Shown piece after piece: positions 1-27,000 of a stretch of DNA of 64,000 nt. The notes beneath the pieces are model-generated. The model did no database searches and was not told the origin of the DNA. It was given only the letters and a program-made list of their open reading frames with translations. The stretch is from Bimastos eiseni (Eukaryota > Annelida > Clitellata > Crassiclitellata > Lumbricidae): the NCBI GenBank assembly GCA_959347315.1, contig OY365819.1, positions 22,090,589-22,154,588 of the forward strand. Reading direction: 5' to 3'. How positions within the stretch are numbered: position 1 is the first letter of the stretch; each line of letters starts with the position of its first letter. The position numbers and the translations under genes were made by a program.

Positions 1-884
1 TAGTAGCGGCAAATCTGGCCAGCAACAGCAACGAGTACCATCTGTAGGCAAAGCGTAGTTAACCTGCCACGTGCACAACTACGGAGAACTATCTGTATCA
101 ATGCAGAGCCTATAGCAATATCCTTCATGCGTGTTGTCACACTCTAGGCTATAACAATATATTTATTATTTAATAACTTTAATAACTTTATTTGTGAAAA
201 AAATGTAAAAAATTTAAAACTTTGTTATAAAGTTTGAAATATAAATTTAATTTATCAACAATGACTTTACTCTCTAAATATAGTGGAAAGTGGGTGGAGC
301 CAATTCAAGCAGGAAAATTACTGATTTGGTTGCCACCTGGGGAGTGCAAACAAAAAGAAATTCAAATATATAAATTAACTTCATTATTTAAAAAAAAAAT
401 TAATGGAATGTTAAGTTCTTGTTTAATTAATTAATAACTTATAAGTAAGTCCGTTAGTCCTAAATTTACTTGATATCAAAAAAAGTTATTGTTAGCTATT
501 TGCGGGTGTAATATTTGCCGAGGCAAATACTTTCAAATAGTCCAATATTCGGCCGAGGCAAATGTCCGAGATGATTTCCGGTTATGCCCTAGTTTAAACC
601 TGTTAGTTTATTTGAATTGTTAGGGTCTGCATTATAACGGCCTCAAACACTAACTTGCATCTGCATGGAGTTTACTCTCTGTTCTGCAACTGAAACAACG
701 AACAATGATTAGGGTCTGTTGTTTTGGTCTTGTATTAGTGAGCATCATAAGCCAAGTCTAACGGCTCAGAATCATTCCATATGGACAACTTGGTGACCAC
801 CGACAATGTCTGCATTCATTTGCCTTTTTATTTGGCATGTAATGTTTTATGGCCAGACTTGATACTTCAGTTTTTGTGTTGTAG
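1..884. other. PGM1 intron, no gene seen
   Basis: AT-rich non-coding sequence ending in the acceptor at 881-884. A small perfect dyad TATTTGCC-GA-GGCAAATA lies near 512-529, and a related word GGCCGAGGCAAAT lies about 35 bases on. No upstream PGM1 exon was found. Confidence 0.7.
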
Positions 885-15165
<14,281 letters not shown>

Positions 15166-15391
15166 AAACAGAAAATCCTTTTATCAATTTTTCTGTTGGT
15201 TTTGAGATCACTAATGCTTTCTTCCTGGCTTTATAGTATCGGTCCATTCCCCAAGTAATATATATTCCTTGTAAAAAGCATTTTTGATGCTGAAGCAGCA
15301 ATTTTTAGCCGATTGAGACTGTTTTTCACAATGCTTAATACTTCTTATACATGTCATGGAAGGCTGGCCAGTCTGTGATAAAGTGTGTGGT

Positions 15392-15397
15392 AATAAA
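15392..15397 (+). promoter_or_regulatory. Candidate polyadenylation signal of PGM1
   Basis: AATAAA 227 bases after the stop codon. Position is plausible, but no cDNA evidence is available and further AATAAA-like words occur nearby. Confidence 0.35.
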
Positions 15398-15412
15398 ATG
15401 CTGCAAATGCAG

Positions 15413-15518
15413 TTGACATATTATGCTGCAAAGGTCAATCAATTGACATATTATGCTGTAAAGGCCAATCAATTGACATACATACAATATTATGCTGCAA
15501 AGGCCAATTAATTGACAT
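15413..15518. repeat. 30-bp minisatellite, 3 to 4 units
   Basis: Units TTGACATATTATGCTG-CAAAGGCCAATCAA start at 15413, 15443 and 15473; the third holds a short insertion. It lies 3' of PGM1. Confidence 0.85.
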
Positions 15519-17745
15519 GTAACATATGATAGCAGAATAAAAAAGCAAACAAATTATAGCCGATTAAGAAAAGTTGAGATAGGAGAAAATGAAAAACTCG
15601 TCTTGATGCACTGATCATAGTTATGGCGATGGTTAGTTGCATAATTTTGACATCGCTCTCAAATGTTTAACTTGATTCTAGCATTGTTTAGGAATATTAT
15701 GTGTTGACTCTAATGGAATCTCTGATGAAAGCAAAGATACCCTGGACAGACTCATTTTGTAACCAGGTTTTGACAAATACTGCTCTAGAGCCGTTGGTCA
15801 GTAATACAAAACATTTGCTACAATCCACTTTATGTTGTCAACTACTTGTGGACAGTATTATTGTTCTTGGTGAAGATGCAATCAATTAGCCAAAGATAGA
15901 GAAGTAAATTTTAAATTGTTTAATGCAGTGTTTTGACCTTTTAGTCAAAACAACATAATTGGTGGAATCAAATAGTTTGTCTGTTAGCATTTTCTAAACC
16001 TAAAGTTGAACTGATCATGGGTTTTAGAAATACTTTATTAACTGTTTTGGTGATACTTTAATATACCTCTTAGGATACACATCAGATTGACTGGACATTT
16101 TATTGGCATTGTATGTACTGTTAAGTTTGTTTTAAAAAAGAATTTGTAAAACTGCAGTGGCCACCTAATCTAAGCCTACATCATTACTCATGACAATAAA
16201 AAATGTATGTAAAATATGACTCCTCTGGTCAATATTCAGAAGATCGGACGAGAGCATCCAATGGTGGTGTAAAGCCATTTACTTTCACAGGTAAGATTAT
16301 TGAACGAGATGTGCAATTATGAGAATGACATTAGTTTGTGAGGCGCCCTTGTAGCGATATGGGCGCGTTACGGCACTATATAAATGGTCTTTATTATTAT
16401 TGGTTTCCCAATTACATTTAATACTCCTCTTTAAAAGAGGAGTTAAACTAAGAAAGACTGAAGGTTTAAATTTTACATCTTCATCAATCAAGTTGTTGCC
16501 TCCATTGCCTGTTGCACGAAACCTGTTGGCAAACGCCAGTGCGTTACTGACCGTCAAATGGCCACAATTTACGTCTACATTCTTTTTCACAAGTTCCTCT
16601 TTAATATAATATACTTCATTTCTGCAGACAATCTTAATGTATAACCTCTAATGTAATTAAACATTATAGAGAACATGCAGCTAAATATGCAATTCCTGTT
16701 CAGATCTGTCTACACAAGTAAAATTGTATTATCTGGGTTATAGTAAACAGTTGATTGCAACAATCACAAATTCAATTACAAGGTCTTAATTTAAAACATT
16801 AACAACATAAAATGTATAAAAACAATGTCATATATTTCACAATTAATCCATTATTACTGAATGCAACAACAATGAAATTATGAAAAGTGAAGCTACCAGG
16901 TCAGAAGCAAAAGGAATGTTTCAGATATTACTGTGTTAATGTCTAAAGGAAGCAGAGGAACTTCGTCACATTGTGATCTGTTTTTAATCAATACTTTTGA
17001 CATTGGAATGTGGATTCATAAAACTCGTGAAAGAAAAGTAAATATGTTCAGTTGGCACAAGTGACCTTCAGAATGGAACATCAAAGTAACTCATTAATAT
17101 CACGCAGACACTGTAAATTAAAAATGGCACCCTTTATATTACTTTAAAAAACTCAACAAGTGGGTTCAGAGGCGCGTTTACCTGAAGACACACTAAGCAC
17201 ACCTAGGGACAAAAAGCACAGAAGTCCCAGAAAAATAAAAATGTTTGTTAAATTATAATAACTGTTTAATAACTCATGAATTATTTTATATAATATAACA
17301 CCTTTTCTACATTCTGCAGTTTAGCAATCACAATCTAACATAAAAGTGTTTTGTTGTAATTTATAATGGCTTTGTTCATTTTGACATCAATTGGCCCAGT
17401 TAGCTAGAAGTGAGAATACACTGCATCTCACACGCATATACGTAAGGAAGTGTGCCGATCGTGGTTTGCTTTTCAAAGGTGGCTTACTCTTCCATTTTTA
17501 TGACTAAAATCAAATAAATTCAAATTTTCAATAAATTTAAAATACATAATCATAATTAGTGTCAATAAGGCCCACAGAAAAGGCTTCCATTTCAACTTCG
17601 TCAGTTTTTTGTACATGATGGACGAAGTTCAGAAGGGCCCCAAAAATGTTTGTGCATAGGGTCTCGTTTTCTGAGTGTGGGACTGTTCACAATTGGAATG
17701 ATTTCATTGTTGAATGAACTATCTGACTTTCAGCTATCTATCTGA
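15519..17745. other. Convergent intergenic spacer
   Basis: Between the PGM1 and glypican stop codons. AT-rich; contains the LINE tail at 16341-16402 and otherwise no coding signal. Confidence 0.6.
16341..16402 (+). repeat. Orphan LINE 3' tail
   Basis: AGGCGCCCTTGTAGCG, GGGCGCGTTACGGCACTATA, TAAATGG then (TTA)n. Same tail type as 20978, 23026, 24097, 29304 and 31571. Confidence 0.6.
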
Positions 17746-18050
17746 TCAGATAAGCCATCTAGGCAGCAAAATCAACACAAGAACAATGGCAGAATGAGTC
17801 ACTGACAGACGACAGTCAGCGTATGCAGCAAATTCATGATTATGCTTTGGTGATGATGATGATGATGCATCAATTGTAAACATAACGGTTTTTGTTTGAC
17901 TCTTGTGTCTGAGGTCACGTGACTCCTCATCAAAAGTCATCAGCGATTGAGATCCTTCCTCTTCCTCCTCCTCCTCTATGTCATCCTCCTCCTCATCTTC
18001 TTTGTCTTCGCTGTCACCTGATCCACTGCCACTTCCATCTTCATAGCCAG
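17746..18050 (-). CDS. Glypican exon 8 (Ser-Gly cluster, acidic run, GPI tail)
   Basis: Acceptor GCTACAG before 18050; stop TGA at 17746-17748. Encodes GYEDGSGSGSGDSED, an unusually long acidic run ending in seven glutamates, then a hydrophilic linker and C-terminal SVTHSAIVLVLILLPRWLI. Confidence 0.93.
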
Positions 18051-21000
18051 CTGTAGCAAACATTAAATTCAACATTAACTAATAATTTATCTAGTAGCAA
18101 CTGAACAATCCTTCATGAAAAACAATCGATCATAGATTAAGTCTGTCTAAGAGCAAAATTGATCTCAGCTTTTACATTTGTCAGTTGTAGTATGATCACA
18201 AAAGCAGGCAAAATCAAAGGAATGGTTTTTCTTAAAACTTGAATGGCTGGCTGCTAGCAATTTCTTAAATTCACATGCAACAACATAAATACATACATTA
18301 TGTACATATGGCATGTGGCACAGTGGTCGATCGGGTAGAGCGATCAGCCCATAACATTCAGTGTGTGCTGAGCGCGCGGGTTCGAGCCTCGTCTGGGGCG
18401 TCAGTAACTGTGTAGGGACCTTGAGCAAGTCCTTTGCGCGCCATTGCTCTGCAGTACAACTGCAATTGCGCCGTCGAGGCGTGTGTATGCACTTCTGAGC
18501 AAAAGATGTTGGAAGAAGGGCGGTTTCAAATTTCGGTAATAATAATAATAAAATAATATATCATACTATATATATATATACATATATTATGCATATACTA
18601 TACAAGTTTTCAATTATAATCACAATAATCACACTATATATATATATTTAGATATATATATATATATTATATATATTATATATAATTATACGCAGGCTAC
18701 TCTATACGCCTATACAAAGCAGAGAGGCAGGCAGGCAGTCAGCTGGGGGTCACAGGTAAACGGTGGTAAGCTAAGCGTACGAAGAAAAGTTTGCTTTTAT
18801 GGGTGTGCGAGAGTGCGGTGTAGGTTTTTGCCCCGGGAAATGTGGAAGACGGCACGAAGGGGATTCCGGAACCCCTGCAAAGCGTGTATCAAGTGTTCCC
18901 CAAGCCAACAATGTAAGTTTGGAGTGAATTGCTCTAAAACTGTGGAAATGCATCGACTGCATAGGACACACAGAATCTTGTTCTTATAGAAGATTTGCCA
19001 AAGAAGAGCTGAACATCACCGCTTTTCGTCGTGTCCCTGGGCAAATTATCACCAATTCAATGGCCCACAACTTCTGGTCATCAAAACTTGCCAAAACAGA
19101 CTCAGAATATGTGTGGCTAATGGTGATAGACACATGTTGTGAAACAAAATGATGTTTGTTTCATAAAAATTACATGAGATGTGACCTCATAAAATCGTTT
19201 TTATAGCTTTTTGTTGCGTTGAATGTTTTTTGACTGTCAAAAATCTGTGGTTGCACTCACTAAAAGTGATTATAACTTTTGTTCTGTCCGACATAGCTTA
19301 GTCAAATTTGGTGGTGACATGTAAATAGGAATTAGCTTAGAGTCTGTAAACTTTCATTTACTAAGCTCTAATTTTGGTCAAAATATCAGCAAAAAACCTG
19401 ATGGGGTTACTTTTTAATGGCTCACCCTGTACACCATGTACATAAAACAATCAATTATCTTCACCGAACTGTCTGGCTCTGAATTGCCCTAGAACCATGT
19501 TGAACCAAAGAACTAAAAAAGAGTTAGAATGAAGAAATGTAAATGAACGTACCACTGCCACTGTCAATCCAGTTGGCATCCATACCACTGACAGCCATCT
19601 TCAGCTTAACACTTATGGCTCGCAGCTGTGCAATCTGTTGCTCAACGACCGTAGTAGATGAAAAATCAACATCTGGCAGCGGAAGATCCACACTCAATGA
19701 TGTAGTTGTTCCTGCGCTACAGAAAATACAATTGTCTAAGTCCGGGTAGTTGTATACTTGTTGCCATGTCACTGTGAAATTGTACCAATTCAGCTTCTAC
19801 TATATGGCTGAAAGTGATCCATACAATCCAGAAGGAGATTTGTCCCAGAATGAATGCAAATGACAAGCACATCGGTCCTTTCAAATGAACAGCTTGCTCT
19901 CTTGTTATCTCCCACGGTCAATAATTATTGAACCATAAAATGTCAATTAATACAGAACCTGCTTGTACAGTGAATACAGGGAGTATCTCAAGGGAACCAC
20001 CATTCAAGTATTAAAACTCACAGTGAAAATACACATAAGTTGATTCATTATGTAAATAAATTATATTACAATTAATTATATTACACATACATATCCACTT
20101 GGGAATAATTATTAATTGCAAAGCACTGAATATTACAGTCAAGAGATGCTTACCTAACAAGATGGCTACCATTCCAACAGGTGGTTGTCAGAGATTCGCT
20201 TGTTGCCAAAAGGCTATCACATGTATTGTTCACCAGAATCTTCCAGAAGAACTTTGTTTTCTGTACAACAGATCGAATGTCTCGAACTAAATGATCAAGG
20301 CGCCTAAGATCCTCACTCTTGTCTTTTAGTTTCTTTTGCGATTTCTTGTCTCTTGATGCCACCTCAGTTCCATTCAAACTTCGCCTTCTTCTTCTCCTGT
20401 CTTCTCTTTCTTCTGGTCCCCCACATTCGGTAAAAATCTAAACAGCAGAGAAATGTTAACCTTCAGAAACACTACTCAGTACTTGGATGCATAACTCTCC
20501 AAGGAATATCAGGACATCTAGGCTCATAACTCATATATATATTGATCCATCTAGGCTACCACATTCTCCACAGTCAACATCTATATATATAAAGAAGGAT
20601 TTCTGTCCGTCTGTCCTGCGATGCATTTGCACAGTTTTGCAGCTATTCATTCCAAACCTTCCCCGTTCGCTCAGAGAACACCTGGGACATGCAGCCGAGA
20701 GGTTGCTGAATCCCACGGCAGCCCTCTTTCTGGTCTCCAGGGCCAAAAACATCTCTCAGGGTCCCCCAAGGAAAGTTTCCTTTTCAGTCGCCAGGATCGT
20801 GTCGACCTGCTGTACATGTACACATGACTGCCACACCTCTTCGGAGATATACGTTTGAACAGTCCAAGGGTTGAATGTAACAAGCAGCATCGCAGCATCG
20901 ATCCTGTATAGCAGAGAAACACCTAATTTGGATCTAAAGGTAACTCAATTCGACAAACCAGCATGACATGGCATTTAAGCGCCCTTGTAGCGGCATGGCT

Positions 21001-24000
21001 GCGTTATGGCGCTTCAGAAATCGTCCGTTTAATAATGACAAAACGCTCGGTAAGAGTTCTTTAAAATGTTGTATTTAAGTTTAGAATGGAAAGCCCGGGG
21101 TGTGATGGACAGGGGTGCTAGAGACAGATGATGTTGCATGACGGGCAGTGATGATGGGGGAACTCAGAATTCACGAAATTCAGAAGGAAGGTCATTCCAA
21201 AGACGAGGTACAGCGTTTGATATGGTGCGGTTTGAGAACTTGAGATGAGATGTAATCGGGGTCAAGTGAGGGTGAGGCAAAAGGACGATCGGGTAGAGCG
21301 AGTTGGGTGGATGGTGAAGAGATCGCGAAGATATTTCAGCAGGGAATATTGTATCAAGTTGTAAGTTAGTTATAACATTTTGTACGTATCAGTGTCTATT
21401 CTCTGTCCGTTTATGCATTTGCACACTTATGCAGCTATTCACTCGAAACCTTCGCCGTTTGCTCGGGGAACACCTCGGACACCCAGTAGAGGGGTTGGTG
21501 AACCCCGCGGTCACGGTCTTCCTCCTCTCCAGGGTCAAAAACCCGTCTCAACCCGAGAGAACGCCGGGTACCCCATCTAGTATTTTATATATGCTTTAGT
21601 TCAGCCTCTACTGAAGAAATCATCCATGAATGACAGCACCCTGGCAAACTGTTGGCCAATTTCAAACTTGAATTTAACTTCAAAACTTCTTGAACATTCA
21701 GCAAACAAGTCGACTAGATGTCCACCTGTTTTGAAATTCGTTACTTCCTCCTTTCCTATTAGCATGTCGTGAATTCGACTCCACTGAAACTGCTTTTCTC
21801 TCTATCCACAGAGACAGAATCTGCACACACATGAAGTCTGTTTCATTAATGGAGCAATATGCAACTAGGCAGATCTGTCCACACCACATTCGTGATTAGA
21901 CGGATGTGGTCACAAGATCGTATGCCACATTTCTCCTCTGATTTGTTTGGCTAATCTTCTGGTGTCTAGCTAACTTGACTACTACAACTTGCTTTGCTGG
22001 CATTTAAAAATCTATTTTATGAAGCTTCAGAGTCCAAAACACTTGAGCCATTTGAACACTAAAACTCCAAAATATGAGCACAGATCACTGATAGTGTAAT
22101 CACTCAATTGGCCGCCCATAAAAAGCGATAAACGTTTCAGATTGTACTAATTGTATGCAAGACAGTATTTCAGTCAAACGGTCTCTCGAGTTAGCAAGGA
22201 CTCAATGTCTTCAGTCCTTTTTAGTATTTTCTGCTATTGGACCTACAGGTGGAACTTTTGTTTAGCAAGAGTTCTTTGCACAAAGTCTGTTCTGGTTGTC
22301 AGATCTGAACTAAAAAACTCATCGTATCCTGGACTCATTTTCCCCATAGGCTATTTCCATGTCGTCTTGCGCTCCTTTATTGGCCTTCAACTTGACTCAA
22401 TTAAATGTGGCGTAGACAATGACTTTGCAGAGTAGTGACATGAGCTTTGCATTCATACTTTTGATCACTGATCACCTAACTTTCGATCAGCATCCTAACA
22501 ACATGAACTCATCGCTCCCTTCAGCCCATGGACCTAATAGGTCCATGGGCTGAAGGGAGCGATGCTGCATGATGTTACCAATGCAACAATGGTAGCAAGG
22601 ATACTCTATGCGGCCCCACCTGGTGGGGTCTGTTGGGTGTGAGGAGCAGGCTCCCAAAATACACTGCGACGGCTGATTAGAGTAGGGTACTTCGCAGGCC
22701 CAGTTTAAAATGTTGAACAGTTATGCAGACACAGCAATTCACCTCTTTAATGCAATAACCAACCATCATATATACTACATGGGCTGTTGCCCCCAAATAA
22801 ACAGACTTCATACCCACTAATTCCAAAAGCCTACAACAGAGAAATATCAAATGATGACAGTCTGGCATGCAGTACATTTATAATGCAGATGATTTATGCA
22901 GCATTTAAAGCCAGAAATAAGTAGAAAAATTGTATGGACAGGTATGTTTTCACAATACATAAATATGCAATTCACATGTAAAGGATATGCATGCATACTA
23001 TACTTACTTACTTATCGACTGACAAAGGGCGCTATATAAATTTTTTTAATGAATGAATGAGCATTGTGAGATTGGCACTATGGAGCTTCTTAGATTCGAC
23101 TGGTGGTGTACTCTATGCAGGATTCAATCAAATCAGCATCACCTCATAATATATAGACAAGTGCAGGCAACTTACTGAGAAATCTAGGTTTCAAGAGCAC
23201 AGATAATTATTATCTAAATGCAATTATCAGCTTTGAAGAAAGCGTAAACGAGTTTCACCATACACATGAAAAGGAACTATTAATCAAAGTAATCGACATC
23301 ATCACCAGTACGCATGTTACCACCTTTCCACCCATGACTTCCCAATGCCTTTCACCCATGACGTCACAATGCCTTTCACCCATGACCTCACAATGCCTTT
23401 CACCCATGATCTCCAATGCTGGGAGCTCAATTGTTCTGTGATGTGCTGAATTGTCCTGCATCGAATTGTTCCTGGGCAAAATGTACATGTTCAAAAGTCC
23501 AAACAGTCTGCGCTGAATTTAACCATGCCAAATTATTTAGTTACCATCAATAGTACACTTGCTGATTACCTGTTTAGAAAGTGTGTCAACGTTAGACTGG
23601 AAGTTCATAATGGCTTCAGATATCTTCACCTCGATTGGATTGACCACATTTTCAATGTTGAATGGACCTTCCAGCTTCTCAGCCACTCTCACAAATTCAT
23701 CTGAATGACGCAAAATAATCGATCAACGTACACACGTCATAAGTTAACCAAGGAAAATGATGCAATTGAGGGCATATCACATACTCAAAATATTTTCTAA
23801 CTAGCAGGTAAACTCACTAAACTAAACTAAACTGAACATGTTAGATAGTTGGATTTGGAGTTTACATGAGACAATCACATATGATTAAATATTAAAATTA
23901 AATTATGAAAATGAAGCTACCAGTCAAATTTCAAGTCTAATTCGTCCTTCTAACTACCAATTTTCCTGCAACAAAGTACACACCACACCATTCAATAAGA

Positions 24001-27000
24001 CACAGTGAAAGAAACATCGATCTTCTATGAAACCAACACAATGAAGTCGCAGCTCTGATGTTCCATCGGAGCGTTCCCAGAGTAGGCAGACTTCATGAGG
24101 CACTATATAAAATTGCTGTAATAATAATAATTATTATATTGAAATACCAATAATGGTAATTGGCAACACCACTATAATTCTTAGATGCACTGTTACAGCA
24201 TAAAGTTCTGCTACAATAAAATCTGTCATACCTATTTAAATGAAAGATTTGCAACAATATTGCAGTCTAATGTCTTCTTGTTTTGACATTTTGTACTGCA
24301 ATATGTCTAAAGTCCCCGTCACACTAGACCCCGATCTCACTACGCTTCAAACGAACGACCTAGACTCAAGAATGCTGCCAAATGTGGCAAGATCGTGGTC
24401 GTTCACTGATAAATTTCAGGTAAAAAATCGTAAAAACACACTCAAACCAGGCCCCGATCTCACTACGCTACTATCACGCTCATAGAGCATGGTGGAAACG
24501 CGTAGAACACAGTAGAACCGCATTTCGATCTTCTATGAACAGATTGTAATCACGATTGAGCGTGGCGCCATTACCAAAATTAGCTTCCCATCGGAACATG
24601 ATGTCGTTACTTTTACATCATGCCCACAGTGATGTCTCTGCGACCTGACCACGCTCTCACTATGACAATAATGCGTCACTGTCAGGCTTGACCCTCTCGT
24701 AATACGATTGCGCAACACTTAAAGCATGCAGACAACGCCGCATTTGTACTTATGCATGCATGTATGTATGTATTTACATATATGTATGAAAATAGATGAC
24801 TAATTATGTCATACCGCAAGCAAAGTGAGGCAAAAATCGCAACATCAGGCAGTTTTTATTTCAATTCATATTTCAGAAATACAGCGGAATTACTTCACAT
24901 AACGAACACCTCTCCACATAGTCAGTATGCTAGCAATACACACATGTCCTGAAAGTTCAATACTATTACTGCTAATACCACTACTATCAATACAGTGCAG
25001 CACAACACCTCCAATCACTTATCTACAATAAATGTTCCATTACCAAAATTATTGTATCATGTGTCCAAGGCATTTTCGACCATGCGTCCATCTTCATCGT
25101 AGCATACAGTCCTGCCTCCTCGCCCTCCTCAGCATGATGATGGCTTGGCATTCCAGGGATTCGAGTTGTCCTTGTAGAAATAACATGTTTCATCCATGGC
25201 TGATACTGCACTGTTTGTGTTGCATCCCAATTTATACCACAAAATCATAGTGGTTGAATTGAGCGTGGTAGTAACGCAGGTTATACGTTATGAGAACGTC
25301 ACAGCGGCGTTGTCTGCGCACGTTAAGCATTGCACAAGCTCACTACGAACAAATCGAGCCTGACGGCGACACATTATGGTCATAGCGGCAGCATGGTCAG
25401 GTCGATGGACATCGCCGTGGGCATGATATAAAATTAACGACATCGTGCTCATATCGGGAAGCCAATTTTTGCGACCCCCAACACGTTTGCAATACGATCA
25501 TTAAGTTCGCACTATGCTCGAGTTACGTCGGTACTACGCTCGCCCCGTTTCTATTATGCTCAAACACGCTCGAACTGTGCTTCTTTCCGCTACGCTCGCA
25601 CCTTGGTTTTTAACATGTTCAAAATTTGGCCACGCGCTCCACCCTCATCGTGACAGCACCACGCTCAATTGCGATTGCAATACATTCATAGAAGATTGAA
25701 CTACGGTTCTACTGCATTCTACACGTTTCCACCACGCTCTACCAGCGTGATGAGAGCATTGCGAGATCGGGGGCCTGGTGTGACGGGGTATGGGGTATAA
25801 GATCTCCACTGGTTATCCATTTACAAGAGGATGACCTTCAAAGTAAGGACCCTTGTTTCAACTGTCTAAATGGAATGGCACCACCATGTAGACTTGTTAC
25901 TTGTCGGTCTAAATTGCATCTGGGAAAGAGCCAGAAACCACTGCAATCTGGCCCCACAGTCAGAAACGCACTCTACATCCAACTCCATGCACCAAAATGT
26001 ATATCAAAAAGCTACTTGCGGCAATTAAAGACCATACAGTAACGTCATCTGTCTGAGTCGAGCTACTGCTAATACTTGCACTTTATAATGATGTAGAAAA
26101 TGCATCTATTTTGCAATTTGCATCTGTTTATTCATCTTGCAAATGTGTGCCTGGCATGCAGAGTCAGAAACCAACTGTTACATGATAATCCCTTAACTAG
26201 ATGGCAATGTGGTCTATCTAAGTAATTGAACACTGTTGCCTGCTGAAGTGCAAGTGCCTTCACATTAGACAATTGATGCCTTGAGAATTCTAGCCATAAG
26301 AAGACTTACACAAGTCTTACACACCACTAATAACAGCGCCACAGCGTAATATTTGCCACAGCGTAATATTTAATTGGAGAATAATGAAACTGGTCATCTT
26401 CAGTAGGAGAAAACGTTTTAATTTCATTCCTTTTTATTCATTCTTTAAGTACTACATAATCACATTATACAATATACACCGAGGTAGGGCAACAGTTTTC
26501 ATATGTTAATATACAGTGGCCGATCGGTTAGAGTGGTCAGCCAGTAACGTTCAGTGTGCGCTGAGTGAGTGGGTTCGACTCTCGTCTGGGGAGTTACTGT
26601 CTTGAGCAAGTCCTTCACGCACAATTGCTCTGCAGTACAACTGCAATTGCGCCGTAGAGGCGTGTGTGTGCACTTCTGAGCAAAGAATGTTGGAAGAAGG
26701 GCGGTATCAAATTTCGGTAATAAATAAAATTAAAATAAATACAATCAACCTTGCAGTAAGATACAACAGTTCATACAAACAACCTTGTACAGAAATACAC
26801 TAAAAATGTTTGGAAATAGGCAGACTTTGGTTGCATTGAATAACGTTATTTTGAATGCATTTCTAAACAATTTTACCAGTTGGGCTCAAGGTAACAGCAG
26901 CATAAGGTCAACTGGAAAACTTCAATTCACTTTGGAGAGTTGATTGTCGCCACATGAGTTGGACATCATTTAATTCCACTATCTTGCTCAGCCATTTGGA

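Noticed and set aside
18315..18400. Functional tRNA gene
   Set aside because: The A and B boxes are present, but the cloverleaf is not complete and the sequence continues into a SINE body shared with a second copy.
22600..22670. snRNA- or 5S-like structured RNA (CCCCACCTGGTGGGG)
   Set aside because: Only a small stem is visible; no match to U1, U2 or 5S landmarks.
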